Assembly: GCA_027922465.2 (NCBI GenBank)
Contig: BQMF02000140.1
Coordinates: 62,001 to 126,000, forward strand
Origin: Turritopsis dohrnii
Lineage: Eukaryota > Cnidaria > Hydrozoa > Anthoathecata > Oceaniidae
DNA: 64,000 nucleotides
Reading direction: 5' to 3'
A program made the position numbers and the translations under genes. Numbering within the stretch: position 1 is the first letter of the stretch; each line of letters opens with the position of its first letter. Below are positions 1 to 10,408 of the stretch, in pieces. The notes under the pieces are model-generated. The model did no database searches. It was not told the origin of the DNA and saw only the letters and a list, made by a program, of their open reading frames with translations.

Positions 1-1075
1 CATTCCTTTGCATCGTCCTTTTTATCACCACCTTTGTCAGGATTTTGTGAAGAGTTTCCAGCTGCTGATGGTAACAAAGCTTCCACAAGAACACCGATAG
101 CCATACCAAACGCTGTCAGAATGCTAACGATTGTTATACCTTGTTCGCGGAATAGTGTTCGTATCCTTTCACCTAATGTGGTATCTTTGTCGAGGACTTT
201 AGCAATGGTTTCTTTGATGCTCGTAACTTGACTGTTTAATTTACCTTTGAGAATATCAATGTTCTCTTTCCTAGCTTTCAACTCTTCATGTAATCCCTCC
301 ACTCTCTCTTCAACCTCTTTTCGTTGTTCATCTGTGTATGTCGCATCGTTTTCCATCTCTTCCAACTTGTTTTTCTCTCGATCGATATGCTGTTCTATTC
401 GAACCTTTTTCGCAACCTCTTCCTGAAGACCTCCTCGTATGTTTCTCAGCGCCTTATCCAATCCTAACAACTCACGTACAGGATATTCAAATAGATCACC
501 GGTCTGAGTCTTTTCATGATCGACAGATTGTTGTCCTAAGCATTGAGATTAGATCTTCCGTACTATTTGCAATGTTCCCCGTAATTTCCTCAAGCTCTAC
601 ATCACTCGATTTTGTGATTTTAGATGATGAAGGGAGTTCTTCTTGTATTTTGTTTAACATAACTGCTTGTCGTGCTGTTATTTTGCCAATAGGTATATCA
701 AACCCTAATTTACGTAACCCCTCCTTACGCAATATATCAGCTATAGTACCGGTAGCCCTTAGTCTTCCATTGTTTGTCAATGGTTTGCTACTGTCTTTGT
801 AGTATAATTCACCATCTCTGATTTCAAACAGATCGGTATATAACACCTCAGGTTTTTGTTGCAATCGTTCAGATAATCTTTTGTATATATCACCGACAAA
901 ACTTTTCAAAAGTTTAATTTTTTGATCTCCACCACCAAATGAGGTTTCACCCGTCGCTCCGCGTGTATCTATTTGTTCACCACCTGAAGTTGGTATGAGA
1001 GGAAACGTCTCATCGGTTGTTTCATCTGTCGTCATCCCATGTTCTCCAAAGGGGTCAATGTCAATGTCCTGCCAT
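1..1075 (-). pseudogene. Broken coiled-coil/membrane protein (homologue of the 426-aa Polinton gene)
   Basis: This is the counterpart of the intact gene at 25712-26992, cut at its 3' end by the window edge. The ATG at 1073-1075 is conserved, but one extra G a few codons later gives an early stop. A second +1 insertion near 545 breaks the frame again, which leaves an open piece at 514-1035 starting at an internal Met. The family has an N-terminal soluble domain, a central coiled coil and C-terminal membrane segments, and is a recurrent Polinton protein of unknown role. Decay by small indels suggests this copy no longer makes the protein. Confidence 0.8.
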
Positions 1076-1134
1076 TTTATTTATTTAGAGGATAATTTAT
1101 TATTAATTATGTATATAACATAATCTCTCTAAAT

Positions 1135-1769
1135 ATGAAGTTGTAAAATTTATCCAAAACTACCCACTGCTCCTGAGGATTTGAATGAGCAGGAAAAGTT
1201 TAACGCAAGCGTAATAAATTCAGAATTTGAAGAGTTGATAAAACTTAAGAACAAGTTTAGCATCAAGCTCAAGAGATACAACAAGGCGATAGAACGATCG
1301 ATGCTACTAAATGCTAGCTCAAGCGCTATAACCATTGGCTCCGGCATCGGTTCAATTGCAACAGGGGCTACTATTATCGGAATACCTATTTCTGCAGGAT
1401 TAGGTGGTGTAGCCTTAGCCGGCTCTATCTGTACCGGACTTACCACAGCTGTCATCAAAAGATATCAAAAGAAAGTAGAAAAAGTGATAAAATTATATGA
1501 TATTGTTACATCCTCAATCGCTGTGTTCGAAACTAACATAAGTCAGGCGCTGGACTGATGGGAGGATCAATTACAAAGAATTCCAGGTTTTGCAGGGAAC
1601 ATATTACAACGCTTTACAAAAACTCAGTTCTACAGATAGAAAGATGGAGACTGAAACCCAAAATCAATTTCAAAAAAGTTTGATGATAGAACTCCAAAAC
1701 TTGAAAAAATCCATAAACGAAAATGGTTACTAGGATGTGTGGTTATGTGTTCCTCAATTTGAAAAGTGA
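1135..1769 (+). pseudogene. Broken homologue of the 210-aa Gly-rich Polinton protein
   Basis: This matches the intact gene at 25024-25656. Differences from that copy are an extra base right after the ATG (1135), a +1 insertion near 1553 that creates a stop at 1558, and a Tyr-to-stop change near 1731. The longest open piece (1181-1558) holds the Gly/Ala/Ile-rich hydrophobic stretch that could be membrane-active. The function of the family is unknown. Three independent lesions make this a pseudogene. Confidence 0.8.
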
Positions 1770-1823
1770 TAAAGTGATAAATAAACTGATATAAAGAGAT
1801 ATGATCACAAGTATATATAGACA

Positions 1824-2143
1824 ATGGAATTCCCAACAGTTGATACATTCGAACAAACAATCAAAAGCAAAACAAGGAACAAATGGCAGAGATCATAAAG
1901 TGGCGAGAGCTACCTGAAAACGTGATTTATCATGTTAAATTTTTTTCTACAAAAGCTATGTATGCAGAGTTGAAAGACGGAGCAGGAAATATATATAAGG
2001 TGTGGTTGCCTGAAAGACTTTTCATTGAATTAAATGATTATGGTTGGAGCTCTAGAGAGGCCTTTGTCAGACCGAAAGGTCTCAAACAATCTCAAAAGAA
2101 TTCAGAAAGACAATTCTTTGATTATGACGTTATATGGCGCTAG
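1824..2143 (+). pseudogene. Frameshifted homologue of the 112-aa OB-like Polinton protein
   Basis: The conserved start at 1824 follows a TATATATAGACA leader as in the intact copy (24638-24976), but the N-terminal ~20 codons are out of frame with the rest. An internal Met at 1883 opens an 86-aa frame ending in the conserved FVRPKGLKQS region and a Trp-Arg C-terminus. A short deletion removes the segment matching residues ~36-46 of the intact protein. It may still give a shortened product from 1883, but it is probably decayed. Confidence 0.7.
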
Positions 2144-2161
2144 ATAAAATCTCGTCGACTC

Positions 2162-2186
2162 ATCTTTACTTGTTTCTAGTAAAGAT
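2162..2186. terminator. Conserved stem-loop between convergent integrase and OB-like genes
   Basis: A perfect 9-bp stem (ATCTTTACT/AGTAAAGAT) with a 7-nt loop lies between two convergent gene 3' ends. The same hairpin is kept at 24595-24619 in the other Polinton. A role in RNA 3'-end formation is inferred from position. Confidence 0.5.
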
Positions 2187-2199
2187 ACTTTTGTACGAT

Positions 2200-3184
2200 T
2201 CACCAACCTTGCACATAATCAGGAGGTAGCTCTGTATCTTCAGGTATTAATATCAGCTCTTCTTTCACAAAAGCTCGTTCAGGTCCATCTTGAAGGTAAT
2301 ACATTACACGGTTACCAGGTTGCTCTATTACCTCACTCAATCTATATGTCTTCTTTGACCATATGATATCTGTTGCTCTTTTTCGATGGTCATCGTGCTC
2401 TTCACCCGGTTGCAATAGATATCTATACAAACCATCTTGAGGTAGCTCTACTTCAGGTGGATAGCTCTCTTGTTTAGCGAGAGGCACCTCTTTCAATTTG
2501 ATAGGCATCTTTCGGTCTCATACCGATCATCTGCGTCTTCGTATCGTTTAATCTATCCACAAGTTTATACAAATATTTGACCCACGTAGATGATACCTTT
2601 TCCGAATCGTTCAGTTCTTGAGCATCTTGTATTTTGAATAAATTTTCGGCAAGTATCTTGTTCAACGCCTCGACAAACGCTGTATGGGTATGCTTATATT
2701 TAGTAGTTACTCTTTTAATTTCGACGTTATTCTTCTCCAACAGCTTTGTCACATCGGCTTTGAATTCTGAACCGTTATCACATTGAAATACTTTTGGATA
2801 GTTTAAGGGTCCAACTCTATAGATATCTCTTATCATATCGGCAACCTCTTTGGCTTTCTTAGTCTTCAAAGGTCGGGCTACTTTGTAACGTGAAGCAACA
2901 TCGATAGCGGATAAGATGTACTTGTATTTATTACCATATAGCATATCACTAGGCATATATAATATATCAAATTGATGAATCTCATTCGGTTTAGTTACCT
3001 CATAATGTGAACGTTCAACATGTTTCGGTGCTGGTAAATGTACTTGCCACAAAGCTTGTTTTGATAGCCACTTCTTAATTACCTTCGGTTTGAAGTCAAA
3101 TCCTCTTAGATTGCGAACAGCCTTTTGTCCTTTCCATAAGTTTTGAGGTTGATAATAAATCTCTTGAAGTTTAATGTCTGACAT
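2200..3184 (-). pseudogene. Polinton integrase, one-base frameshift
   Basis: Retroviral-type DDE integrase, nearly identical to the intact gene at 23598-24581. The catalytic Asp (QFDIL), the second Asp (QCDNGSEF) and the Glu (TAFVEALNK) are all visible in the 5' part (2474-3184). An extra base at about 2503 shifts the frame, so the C-terminal chromo-like DNA-binding tail lies in a second frame at 2200-2508. Such integrases insert Polintons and make short target duplications. Transcription is divergent from the SAP and PolB genes. Confidence 0.9.
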
Positions 3185-3283
3185 TTTTTATTTATAAACA
3201 ACGTTTTATTTTAGCTCATTTTGTTAAAAAAATGACATCAAAGTGGCTTAAAAGTTTTTATTATCTTTATATAAAGAATAAAC

Positions 3284-3586
3284 ATGACCGACAAAATAGA
3301 ATCAGATTACCAATCAATGGGTTTTAGTGCGTTACGAGCATTATGTACGTCACGAAAAATAAAATATGTTAACCAAATGAATAAAGCTAAATTGCTTGAG
3401 GTACTTGAGAAAAATGATAAGGATCCATCTTATACTCTCGATCCTGATACGAAACAAGCATTTTATACACGCTATTCAAACTGGATAAATAACAATGAAG
3501 AAAAATATCTCAGATATCGAGAGCATAATAATGAGCAGAAAAAGATGGTTCGGAAACAAAAAAAATTGGCTCGTTCAACCTTGTAG
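3284..3586 (+). CDS. Small SAP-like domain protein of Polinton copy 1
   Basis: A 100-aa basic protein. Residues ~13-43 fit the two-helix SAP/Rho-N pattern used to bind DNA (short helix SALRALCTSRKI, then KAKLLEVLEKND); the C-terminus is rich in Lys and Arg. It is upstream of PolB on the same strand and divergent from integrase, so it may share the early promoter, with TATATAAAG about 20 bases before the ATG. The paralogue at 23186-23488 differs at few positions. A DNA-binding or packaging role is inferred; no enzymatic motif is seen. Confidence 0.75.
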   Translation: MTDKIESDYQSMGFSALRALCTSRKIKYVNQMNKAKLLEVLEKNDKDPSYTLDPDTKQAFYTRYSNWINNNEEKYLRYREHNNEQKKMVRKQKKLARSTL

Positions 3587-3597
3587 AGGCTGTGTTT

Positions 3598-3623
3598 TTT
3601 GTTACTTAAAATCGAGTAACAAA
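3598..3623. terminator. Stem-loop after the SAP gene (TTTGTTACT/AGTAACAAA)
   Basis: A perfect 9-bp inverted repeat with an 8-nt loop starts 12 bases after the SAP stop codon. It is conserved at 23149-23174 and shares its GTTAC/GTAAC core with the hairpins at 27008 and 29256 in the complete Polinton. Probably an RNA 3'-end signal (inference). Confidence 0.55.
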
Positions 3624-3717
3624 TGTTAACTATATAGTCTGAAAAAATTGGAAATTTCTAAACTACCTTAAAGCAATCATGATCACTTAAATATTACACA
3701 AATAATAATTATACAAT

Positions 3718-6700
3718 ATGACTTCACGAAATACTGTTGTTGAATTAAAAGCTCTTGCAAGAGAACGCGGTCTACATGGCTATTCAAAACTCAGAAAAGC
3801 TGAGTTGATCGAATTATTAGCAAACCCACCTGTCCGACCTGTTCCACCACCAAGACCTACTAGGTTTAACCGACCTGTTCCACCACCAAGACCTGTTCCA
3901 TTTATTCCTACCCAACAAGATATGGATTTGTTTGAGCAACAAGAAATGGGAAAATCTCGACCTGTTGTGAAAAGCAAGTTGAATGAATGGGGAGATTGGT
4001 TAATAAATCATGTACCTAAAGCTATTAAGGAGAAAGTGAGTGGCGCTTTCAGAGAGATGAAGAAGAAGATTCTCAATCTCTACAAGAGGAAGACTGATGA
4101 AAAAGATGAAAAATTGGTGGAACCAAAAGCGTTTATCCCCATTGAAATGGCGTTTGAGGGTTCTTACAAAAGGTTCAAGATAAACTCAGATGGAAAAAAG
4201 GACGTTGATTCGTTTCTCAAAAGGGTTCGACCCATTTTAAGTGATCTGATTATGAGAGAACTCAAAAATAAAAAATCAATAAAAATTCAAGCAACTGTGT
4301 GGATCAAATGGAGAAAAGAAGATCTATCCAATCCTGAAGCAACAATCTACGTTGATAAGGCGTTCAATAGCAATATGGAAACAATTCACAATGAAAGCGA
4401 TATATCTGATGTTATTAATAAGATGTTCAATAAGATAATCGAACAGGTTGAAAACCCTGCGTTACCTCAATCCGGCTTTGTTATCGATAAAATTTTAAAT
4501 ATTGATGTGGATTTTCACAAGCTAAAATTAACGAGAGGCAGCTCTTACTTACCGCTACCTAAGAATTTCAGTGGTAAGAAATCAGTGATCAATCCGCATA
4601 ACGAAGATGATGAAGAGTGTTTCAAATGGGCTGTTACTGCTGCTTTGAACCACAATGAGATTAAGAAAAATCCACAAAGGATAATGAATCTCAAGAAACA
4701 CATTGATAAATATAATTGGGAGGGTTTATCGTTTCCAATGGCGCTAAATAAAATAGATTTGTTTGAGAGGAGGAACCCTGATATCGCTGTGCATGTTTTA
4801 ACAAAAGACGAGAAAGAAGGTATCTATATGTGTCGTAAGTCGAAGCATCTTGATCGCAAAGAAACAGTTGTTTTGTTTTTATTATGTGAAGAGGAAAAGA
4901 GACATTATATAGCTGTAAAGAAATTGAGCGGTGTCTTGAGTAAGGTCAACTCGAATCACAAAAATAAAGAACATTATTGCTTGAATTGTCTCAATGGATT
5001 CTCAAGTGAGAAAATACGAGATGAACACTTTGAATATTGTAAAAATAACGATGTTGCGAAGATTGAGATGCCAAATGAGGGTAGCACCGTTAAGTTTCAT
5101 GACGGTCAGTACCAGCTCAAAGCTCCTTTCATAATGTATGCTGATTTCGAAGCTTTGTCAAAAGAGGTTTGTAAAGAACCGCGTAGCGTTATTGGATCAT
5201 CCACTAAAAAGGTTGGTATACATATCCCCACAGGCTTCTGTTGTTATAGCAAATTTGCTCATGGTGAAGTTTCAGACCCTCTAACGCTTTATCGAGGTGA
5301 AGACTGTGTTTTACGTTTTGTAGATCATGCGGTAGGTGAAGTGAAAAGGCTATACAATATGTTTCCTAAACAGAGAATGCGAGACCTCACATATGAAGAG
5401 GAACAAGGATTTACCGATTCAGATAAATGTCACATATGTATGAAAGAATTTGAAAAAGATAATATTAAGATTAGGGATCACTGTCATTTTACTGGTAAAT
5501 TTCGTGGAGCTGCACATCAGTCTTGTAATCTCCGTTACAAAGTGCCTAAATACATTCCGATCGTCTTTCACAATCTGAGCGGATATGATGCTCATCTATT
5601 TATCAAAGAACTAGCCAAACAGTATGGAGATGAAGGGATTGCTGTCATCGCTGAAAACAAAGAAAAATATATCTCTTTCTCATTGGATGTTAAGGTTGGT
5701 GAATACATTGATAAAAATGGGGTGACTAGAATTCAAAAGATACAGTTGAGATTCATCGATAGCGTGCGTTTCATGGCTAGTAGTCTGGATAACTTGGTAA
5801 ACAATCTATCCGACGATCAGTGTAAAAACCTTCGAAAATTCTTCAAGGGTGATGAGCAATTCAAACTATTGAGAAGAAAAGGAGTTTATCCTTATGAATA
5901 CATTGATTCTTTTGATAAGTTTAACGAAACTAAGCTCCCACCGAAAGATGCTTTTTATAGCAAGTTGAACATGAAAGGTATCAGTGATGCTGATTATACA
6001 CATGCACAGAAGGTGTGGAAACACATGAAAAATAAAAATATGGGTGCGTATCATGATCTCTATCTCAAGACAGACGTTCTATTGCTTGCTGATGTTTTTG
6101 AGACTTTTAGGGAAACATGTATAACAAACTATAAACTGGATCCTGCACATTTTTACACTGCTCCAGGACTAGCTTGGCAAGCATGTTTGAAAAAGACAGA
6201 GGTTGAGCTGGATCTGTTGTCAGATATGGATATGTTTCTGTTCGTAGAGCAAGGTATTAGAGGAGGTCTCTGTCAGGCTGTTCATAGACATGCTAAAGCT
6301 AATAACAAGTATATGGATGCTAAATATAAGAAGACTGAAGAAAGTAGCTATCTCCAATATCTTGATGCAAATAATCTATATGGATGGGCTATGATTCAGA
6401 AGCTACCGACAGGAAATTTCAAGTGGGTAGATGCTAATAAATTTACCACCGATTTCATTTCAAAGTTGGCTGAGAAAGACGGTAAATATGGTTATCTTCT
6501 TGAAGTTGATGTGAACTATCCTCAGGAGCTTCATGATTCACATAACGATCTTCCGTTTATGCCTGAGCGAAAGAAGATCAATGGTGTAGAAAAGCTAACT
6601 CCATGTCTTTCAGACAAGAAGAACTATATTATTCATATCCGCGCACTTGATCAAGCGCTGAAGCATGGTCTTGTTCTTGAGAAGGTTCATAGAGTACTGA

Positions 6701-7575
6701 GATTTAGACAAAGTGCATGGTTGAAGCCGTTCATCGATTTCAACACCAATTTGCGTACTAAATCAAAGAATGACTTTGAAAAGGACTTTTTCAAGCTCAT
6801 GAACAATTCAGTCTTTGGTAAAACTATGGAGAATCAACGTAAGCATAAAGACATACGCTTGGCTACCAAGAAAGAACAATATGAGAAGCTGGTGATGAAA
6901 CCTAATTTCAAGGGTAGTATCTGTTTCAGCGAATATTTGATGGCTGCTGAAATGCAAAAGATCAAACTCGTGTTGAACAAGCCGATCTATCTGGGACCTA
7001 CAGTTCTTGATTTGTCAAAGACGATTATGTACGAGTTTCATTATGATTATATGAAACCAAAATATGGTGACAATCTAAAGCTCTGCTATATGGATACAGA
7101 CAGCTTTGTCTATCACATCAAAACCGACGACTTCTACAAAGATATTGCCGATGATGTAGCTTTGAGATTCGACACTTCAGCGTACGATGAGAAAGATAAT
7201 AGACCTTTACCCATAGGTTTGAATAAGAAAGTCATTGGTCTAATGAAAGACGAGTTGGGTGGTAAGATAATGACAGAGTTTGTTGCTCTAAGAGCGAAGA
7301 CATATGCATATAAACAGCTGGATGGAAAAGAAGACAAGAAGTGCAAGGGAGTCAAGAAGTGCGTAGTAAAGAAGACCATGGGGTTTGATGATTACAAGAG
7401 ATGTTTGTTCGATGGTAAGAATGTTTACAGAGAACAGATGACCTTTCAATCGATTAAGCATGATGTCCACACTATAAAAACAAACAAACTCGCTCTCAAT
7501 GCGGATGATGACAAAAGAATTATTGCAAAAGATGGTATTGCTACATATGCTAGAGGACATTATAGGTATGTATAA
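3718..7575 (+). CDS. Protein-primed DNA polymerase B (Polinton), intact in copy 1
   Basis: A 1285-aa family B polymerase that would replicate the element by protein priming. Order: SAP/Rho-N-like domain (~7-34), proline-rich tract (~36-70), a Cys/His cluster (~420-440), exonuclease motif I YADFEAL (~473), an endonuclease VII-like zinc knuckle CHIC...DHCHF...CNLRY (~573-600), Exo II HNLSGYD (~617), Exo III YLKTD (~782), Pol motif A DANNLYG (~883), motif B NSVFGK (~1029) and motif C YMDTDS (~1124). All catalytic residues are present. The start is the only Met before the SAP domain. Compared with the other copy it has 36 extra residues made of repeated PVPPPRP. It is the longest open gene in an otherwise decaying element. 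Confidence 0.96.
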   Translation: MTSRNTVVELKALARERGLHGYSKLRKAELIELLANPPVRPVPPPRPTRFNRPVPPPRPVPFIPTQQDMDLFEQQEMGKSRPVVKSKLNEWGDWLINHVPKAIKEKVSGAFREMKKKILNLYKRKTDEKDEKLVEPKAFIPIEMAFEGSYKRFKINSDGKKDVDSFLKRVRPILSDLIMRELKNKKSIKIQATVWIKWRKEDLSNPEATIYVDKAFNSNMETIHNESDISDVINKMFNKIIEQVENPALPQSGFVIDKILNIDVDFHKLKLTRGSSYLPLPKNFSGKKSVINPHNEDDEECFKWAVTAALNHNEIKKNPQRIMNLKKHIDKYNWEGLSFPMALNKIDLFERRNPDIAVHVLTKDEKEGIYMCRKSKHLDRKETVVLFLLCEEEKRHYIAVKKLSGVLSKVNSNHKNKEHYCLNCLNGFSSEKIRDEHFEYCKNNDVAKIEMPNEGSTVKFHDGQYQLKAPFIMYADFEALSKEVCKEPRSVIGSSTKKVGIHIPTGFCCYSKFAHGEVSDPLTLYRGEDCVLRFVDHAVGEVKRLYNMFPKQRMRDLTYEEEQGFTDSDKCHICMKEFEKDNIKIRDHCHFTGKFRGAAHQSCNLRYKVPKYIPIVFHNLSGYDAHLFIKELAKQYGDEGIAVIAENKEKYISFSLDVKVGEYIDKNGVTRIQKIQLRFIDSVRFMASSLDNLVNNLSDDQCKNLRKFFKGDEQFKLLRRKGVYPYEYIDSFDKFNETKLPPKDAFYSKLNMKGISDADYTHAQKVWKHMKNKNMGAYHDLYLKTDVLLLADVFETFRETCITNYKLDPAHFYTAPGLAWQACLKKTEVELDLLSDMDMFLFVEQGIRGGLCQAVHRHAKANNKYMDAKYKKTEESSYLQYLDANNLYGWAMIQKLPTGNFKWVDANKFTTDFISKLAEKDGKYGYLLEVDVNYPQELHDSHNDLPFMPERKKINGVEKLTPCLSDKKNYIIHIRALDQALKHGLVLEKVHRVLRFRQSAWLKPFIDFNTNLRTKSKNDFEKDFFKLMNNSVFGKTMENQRKHKDIRLATKKEQYEKLVMKPNFKGSICFSEYLMAAEMQKIKLVLNKPIYLGPTVLDLSKTIMYEFHYDYMKPKYGDNLKLCYMDTDSFVYHIKTDDFYKDIADDVALRFDTSAYDEKDNRPLPIGLNKKVIGLMKDELGGKIMTEFVALRAKTYAYKQLDGKEDKKCKGVKKCVVKKTMGFDDYKRCLFDGKNVYREQMTFQSIKHDVHTIKTNKLALNADDDKRIIAKDGIATYARGHYRYV

Positions 7576-7707
7576 GATAACAAAGAGGTAAGAGGTAAAA
7601 AACAAACAAAAAAATAAATGAACTATATATGATACCTGGATATTGACTTTGAAGATCTTTTTGACTGCATCGATGATCTGTGTGTGTCTGTGTCTGTATG
7701 TTATAAG

Positions 7708-7960
7708 TATTGTTAGCTTATTTATATTATAAAGTTTAAACTGCTACAAACTGCTACAAACTGCTTTTTACTACATTTTTATGAGATATTTAATTGTTTA
7801 CAATTATGAGTAATTTGTGGTTATAATAGAAACTGCTTATTTGTTATGTAATCAAAATAACACGTTTCGTAACTCGTATTGCGTTACGAAAACAAAGATG
7901 ATAGTAGGGAAATTCCCGAAATCATATGATTTGGGCCAACATCCGCACTTTCCTATCTCT
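7708..7960 (+). repeat. Right terminal inverted repeat of Polinton copy 1
   Basis: About 250 bases match both ends of the complete Polinton (18515-18766 and 34082-34339), including TACAAACTGCTTTTTACTAC, TTACAATTATGAGTAATTTG and the terminal CACTTTCCTATCTCT. The outer part diverges slightly from the other copy. Confidence 0.85.
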
Positions 7961-8213
7961 ACTGATAGCAACAGCACTACCAGCAGCTACTGATCATTTA
8001 CAAAAAGTCTGAAGTATACTTGATTTATTTATACTTGAACTCCAAATTGAACAAATAGACTCACATTAATGTATGCAATGTATGCAAAATGAGAAAGCTC
8101 ACAATCAAGTTCGTTAAAGATAATTATGTTTTAACAGTTAGTTAGCAACAGCGGTAGTAATATTAGTCCTGAGTTGTTTTAGTACATTAATAACATTTAA
8201 AATAGAGCCGTAC
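7961..8213. other. Flank between Polinton copy 1 and the next repeat
   Basis: AT-rich unique-looking DNA with no convincing gene. The first bases after the Polinton tip are ACTGA, the expected target duplication if its length is 5 bp. Confidence 0.4.
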
Positions 8214-9064
8214 CCCAGCAGGGACACGACGTCCTACTGACGTCGAAATTTGGTAACGTAAACGTTGGTTACCGACCAACTTAAAAACAACGTCTTCTCG
8301 ACGTATTTTTTCACTATGTATTTTATTTTATTTTATGTCGACAAAACGTTAGTTTAACGTTGATAAGTGACGTCTCTGAATTTACCAAAATAAGACGTTC
8401 GTAATAAAGATAAAAATATATTTCGTCACAAAAATATAAATCCTCTGAGTGAAAAGTGGGGAGCCAGGTCAGGGTGTTTGTCTGTTTGTGTTCAATATGG
8501 GAATGGTAAATGAAATTAGAAAATTATAAATTGTGCTATATGTATATAAAGAAGGAGGAGTCGTTAGACTTTTGTCATGATTTTGTGGGAAATATTCAGT
8601 ATAATTACAAACACTACACAAACTGACAGGCTGCAATTATTTATAGAAGAGAGTTGGCTGAAGCCTCCATCTTATATGAACAACACTTAACTTTATGTTG
8701 GGTTTCTTCTAGTTTTTTGAATTTTCTTTGACAAGTTATATTCATTTTGATTTATGGTGTGTTTCCAAGCATATATGACTCAATTTGTGCAAGGTTTATT
8801 GAGTTATAACGGACCTTATATCTTAGTTTCTTAAGTTTCAATGTATGCACCTAGTTTGGCTACAATAAATGTACAATAAGTTGCCTTCACAATATTTTAA
8901 ATTTTCTATTTATACTTGATAAAAAGTTTCTTTTTCCAAAAGTTCCATTGGTGCTTTGTGATTTGACATTTCTCTGAATGATGTGGAATTATTGAGAAAT
9001 TCTGATTGCCGCCTTAATGAATTGTATGAATTGTAGGGCTATCGCAAACACACCCTGCTTACTA

Positions 9065-9804
9065 CCGGGTGGTCCAAAAAAAACGTGTCCAAATTTATTT
9101 TATTTATAAAGCTTAGTGTCTTTTACCTAGAGTCGCAGAAATTCGCACCGGAAAACTATAAGTACTTTTGGGCTCAAAAACGGAAACCGGACTCAAACGA
9201 ATGGATTTAGGGACAACTATGATAGTTCTTTTTCTCCCTGATCCCGGTTTTCTATCCATTGATCCAAAAACTTTGAAACGATTTATCAAATTTTGTACGG
9301 AGTTTTTGTGCCACTTCTTTGATGGATGCTCCTGACAAATTCGATATGCGGTCCATTGTTTTTCCACGTAATCATTTTTTATCACAGCTTTGTCTTCGGC
9401 AGAAAAAACCATTTTTAACGCAAAAGAGAACCGGCTTCGTCCAAGATGAAAAAGTGAATATGCGAAACCGTCAGACTACAATGGAATAGCATCTTTTGAA
9501 AAAGAAGACGTTGTATTGACAAAAATTATGCGACATGCTCGTAGGATATTACTGTCGGATATCTGCAAAAGTTTAGCAAGAGAAAGAACACCCTTTTTGA
9601 CGTCAATTTTCATACAACTCAAAAATTATATGCCAACTTCAAAAGTTCATAACTTTATAGCAAATGGTCCAATATGCAAGATATTTTGGATTTCGTTTGT
9701 AAACATACGAAATAATTTTTGTACAAAAGTTAAGCTAAAATGCATTAATAATTTTGGAGAAATTAAGGATTAAATTTTGGACATGTTTTTTTTGGACCAC
9801 CCGG
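9065..9804. mobile_element. Tc1/mariner-type remnant with TA duplication
   Basis: Ends are CCGGGTGGTCC and GGACCACCCGG followed inward by an A/T run, giving ~30-bp inverted repeats flanked by TA on both sides (9063-9064 and 9805-9806). At 740 bp it is internally deleted: only the N-terminal helix-turn-helix of a transposase remains. Confidence 0.88.
9113..9412 (-). pseudogene. N-terminal fragment of a mariner-family transposase
   Basis: Residues 1-~62 resemble the helix-turn-helix of IS630/Tc1/mariner transposases (IKNDYVEKQWTAYRICQEH, then LINRFKVFGSMDRKPGSGRK). The frame then runs into unrelated sequence, and no DDE/DDD catalytic core remains. It lies wholly within the mariner remnant. Confidence 0.75.
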
Positions 9805-9866
9805 TATTAGATTAAAATTAAGATTTTTTATTCTTCTTCTAACAAATTGAACGTTTCTCTCTAGTT

Positions 9867-10175
9867 ATGAAAAGAAGCAGATATTTTAAAGAATGGCGAA
9901 AAGAATATAAATTATTAAAATCATATAATTTACAAAATGACATTAATGATGATCAGTTTGTCAAAAAGCAAAACAATGGTGTAGAAACTAGTCAAACAAA
10001 GGTAATGACCTTGGCTTTAATGATATTGACGATAGCAACTTTTAGCTACACTAGTGACTATGAAATTGATCATGCAGAAGCTAGTGATGTTGAAGAAATA
10101 GATAGTGCAACTTTACAATCTATAATAAGAGATTTAAAAGAAGAACAAGATACTGAACAGACACCGCCCATTTGA
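9867..10175 (+). CDS. Unrecognised 102-aa ORF, possible first exon of a transposon gene
   Basis: Starts MKRSRYFKEWRKEYKLLKS, a strongly basic N-terminus, then an acidic C-terminal half. No domain is recognised. It lies just right of the mariner remnant and upstream of a spliced ORF fragment, and may be an early exon of the same transposon gene. A chance ORF cannot be excluded. Confidence 0.3.
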   Translation: MKRSRYFKEWRKEYKLLKSYNLQNDINDDQFVKKQNNGVETSQTKVMTLALMILTIATFSYTSDYEIDHAEASDVEEIDSATLQSIIRDLKEEQDTEQTPPI

Positions 10176-10408
10176 TTCACAATTGGTTGAATGGATATTA
10201 AACAATGAAATTGGCAGGAATGCTAGTGATCAGTTGTATATTTCATATACCACCAAATTTTTTTCTTGCAAAATATACAATTAATTGTCAACTGCCAAAA
10301 TTTCTTCCCGCGAAATGTACAAATTTGGTGGTACGAAAAATCCTCCAAAATTCTTCCACTCAAAATTTCTGACCTTAAAGACTCATGGTTTGATGAAAAA
10401 ATAGTATT

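Larger units (their letters stand above)
1..7960. mobile_element. Polinton/Maverick copy 1, right part, decaying
   Basis: This is the right portion of a Polinton (self-synthesising, virus-like DNA transposon); the left part lies outside the window. Gene order matches the complete copy at 18515-34339 in reverse orientation: coiled-coil membrane protein, Gly-rich protein, OB-like protein, integrase, SAP protein, PolB, terminus. The right end at 7960 reads ...CACTTTCCTATCTCT, the same 19-bp tip as the complete copy. Four of the six visible genes are broken by small indels or a stop codon, while PolB and the SAP gene are open. The matching left end and target duplication (expected ACTGA if 5 bp) cannot be checked here. 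Confidence 0.92.

Noticed and set aside
5866..7605. Minus-strand ORFs opposite PolB (5866-6054, 7134-7379, 7288-7605)
   Set aside because: Shadows of the polymerase frame; the same shadows appear opposite the second PolB.
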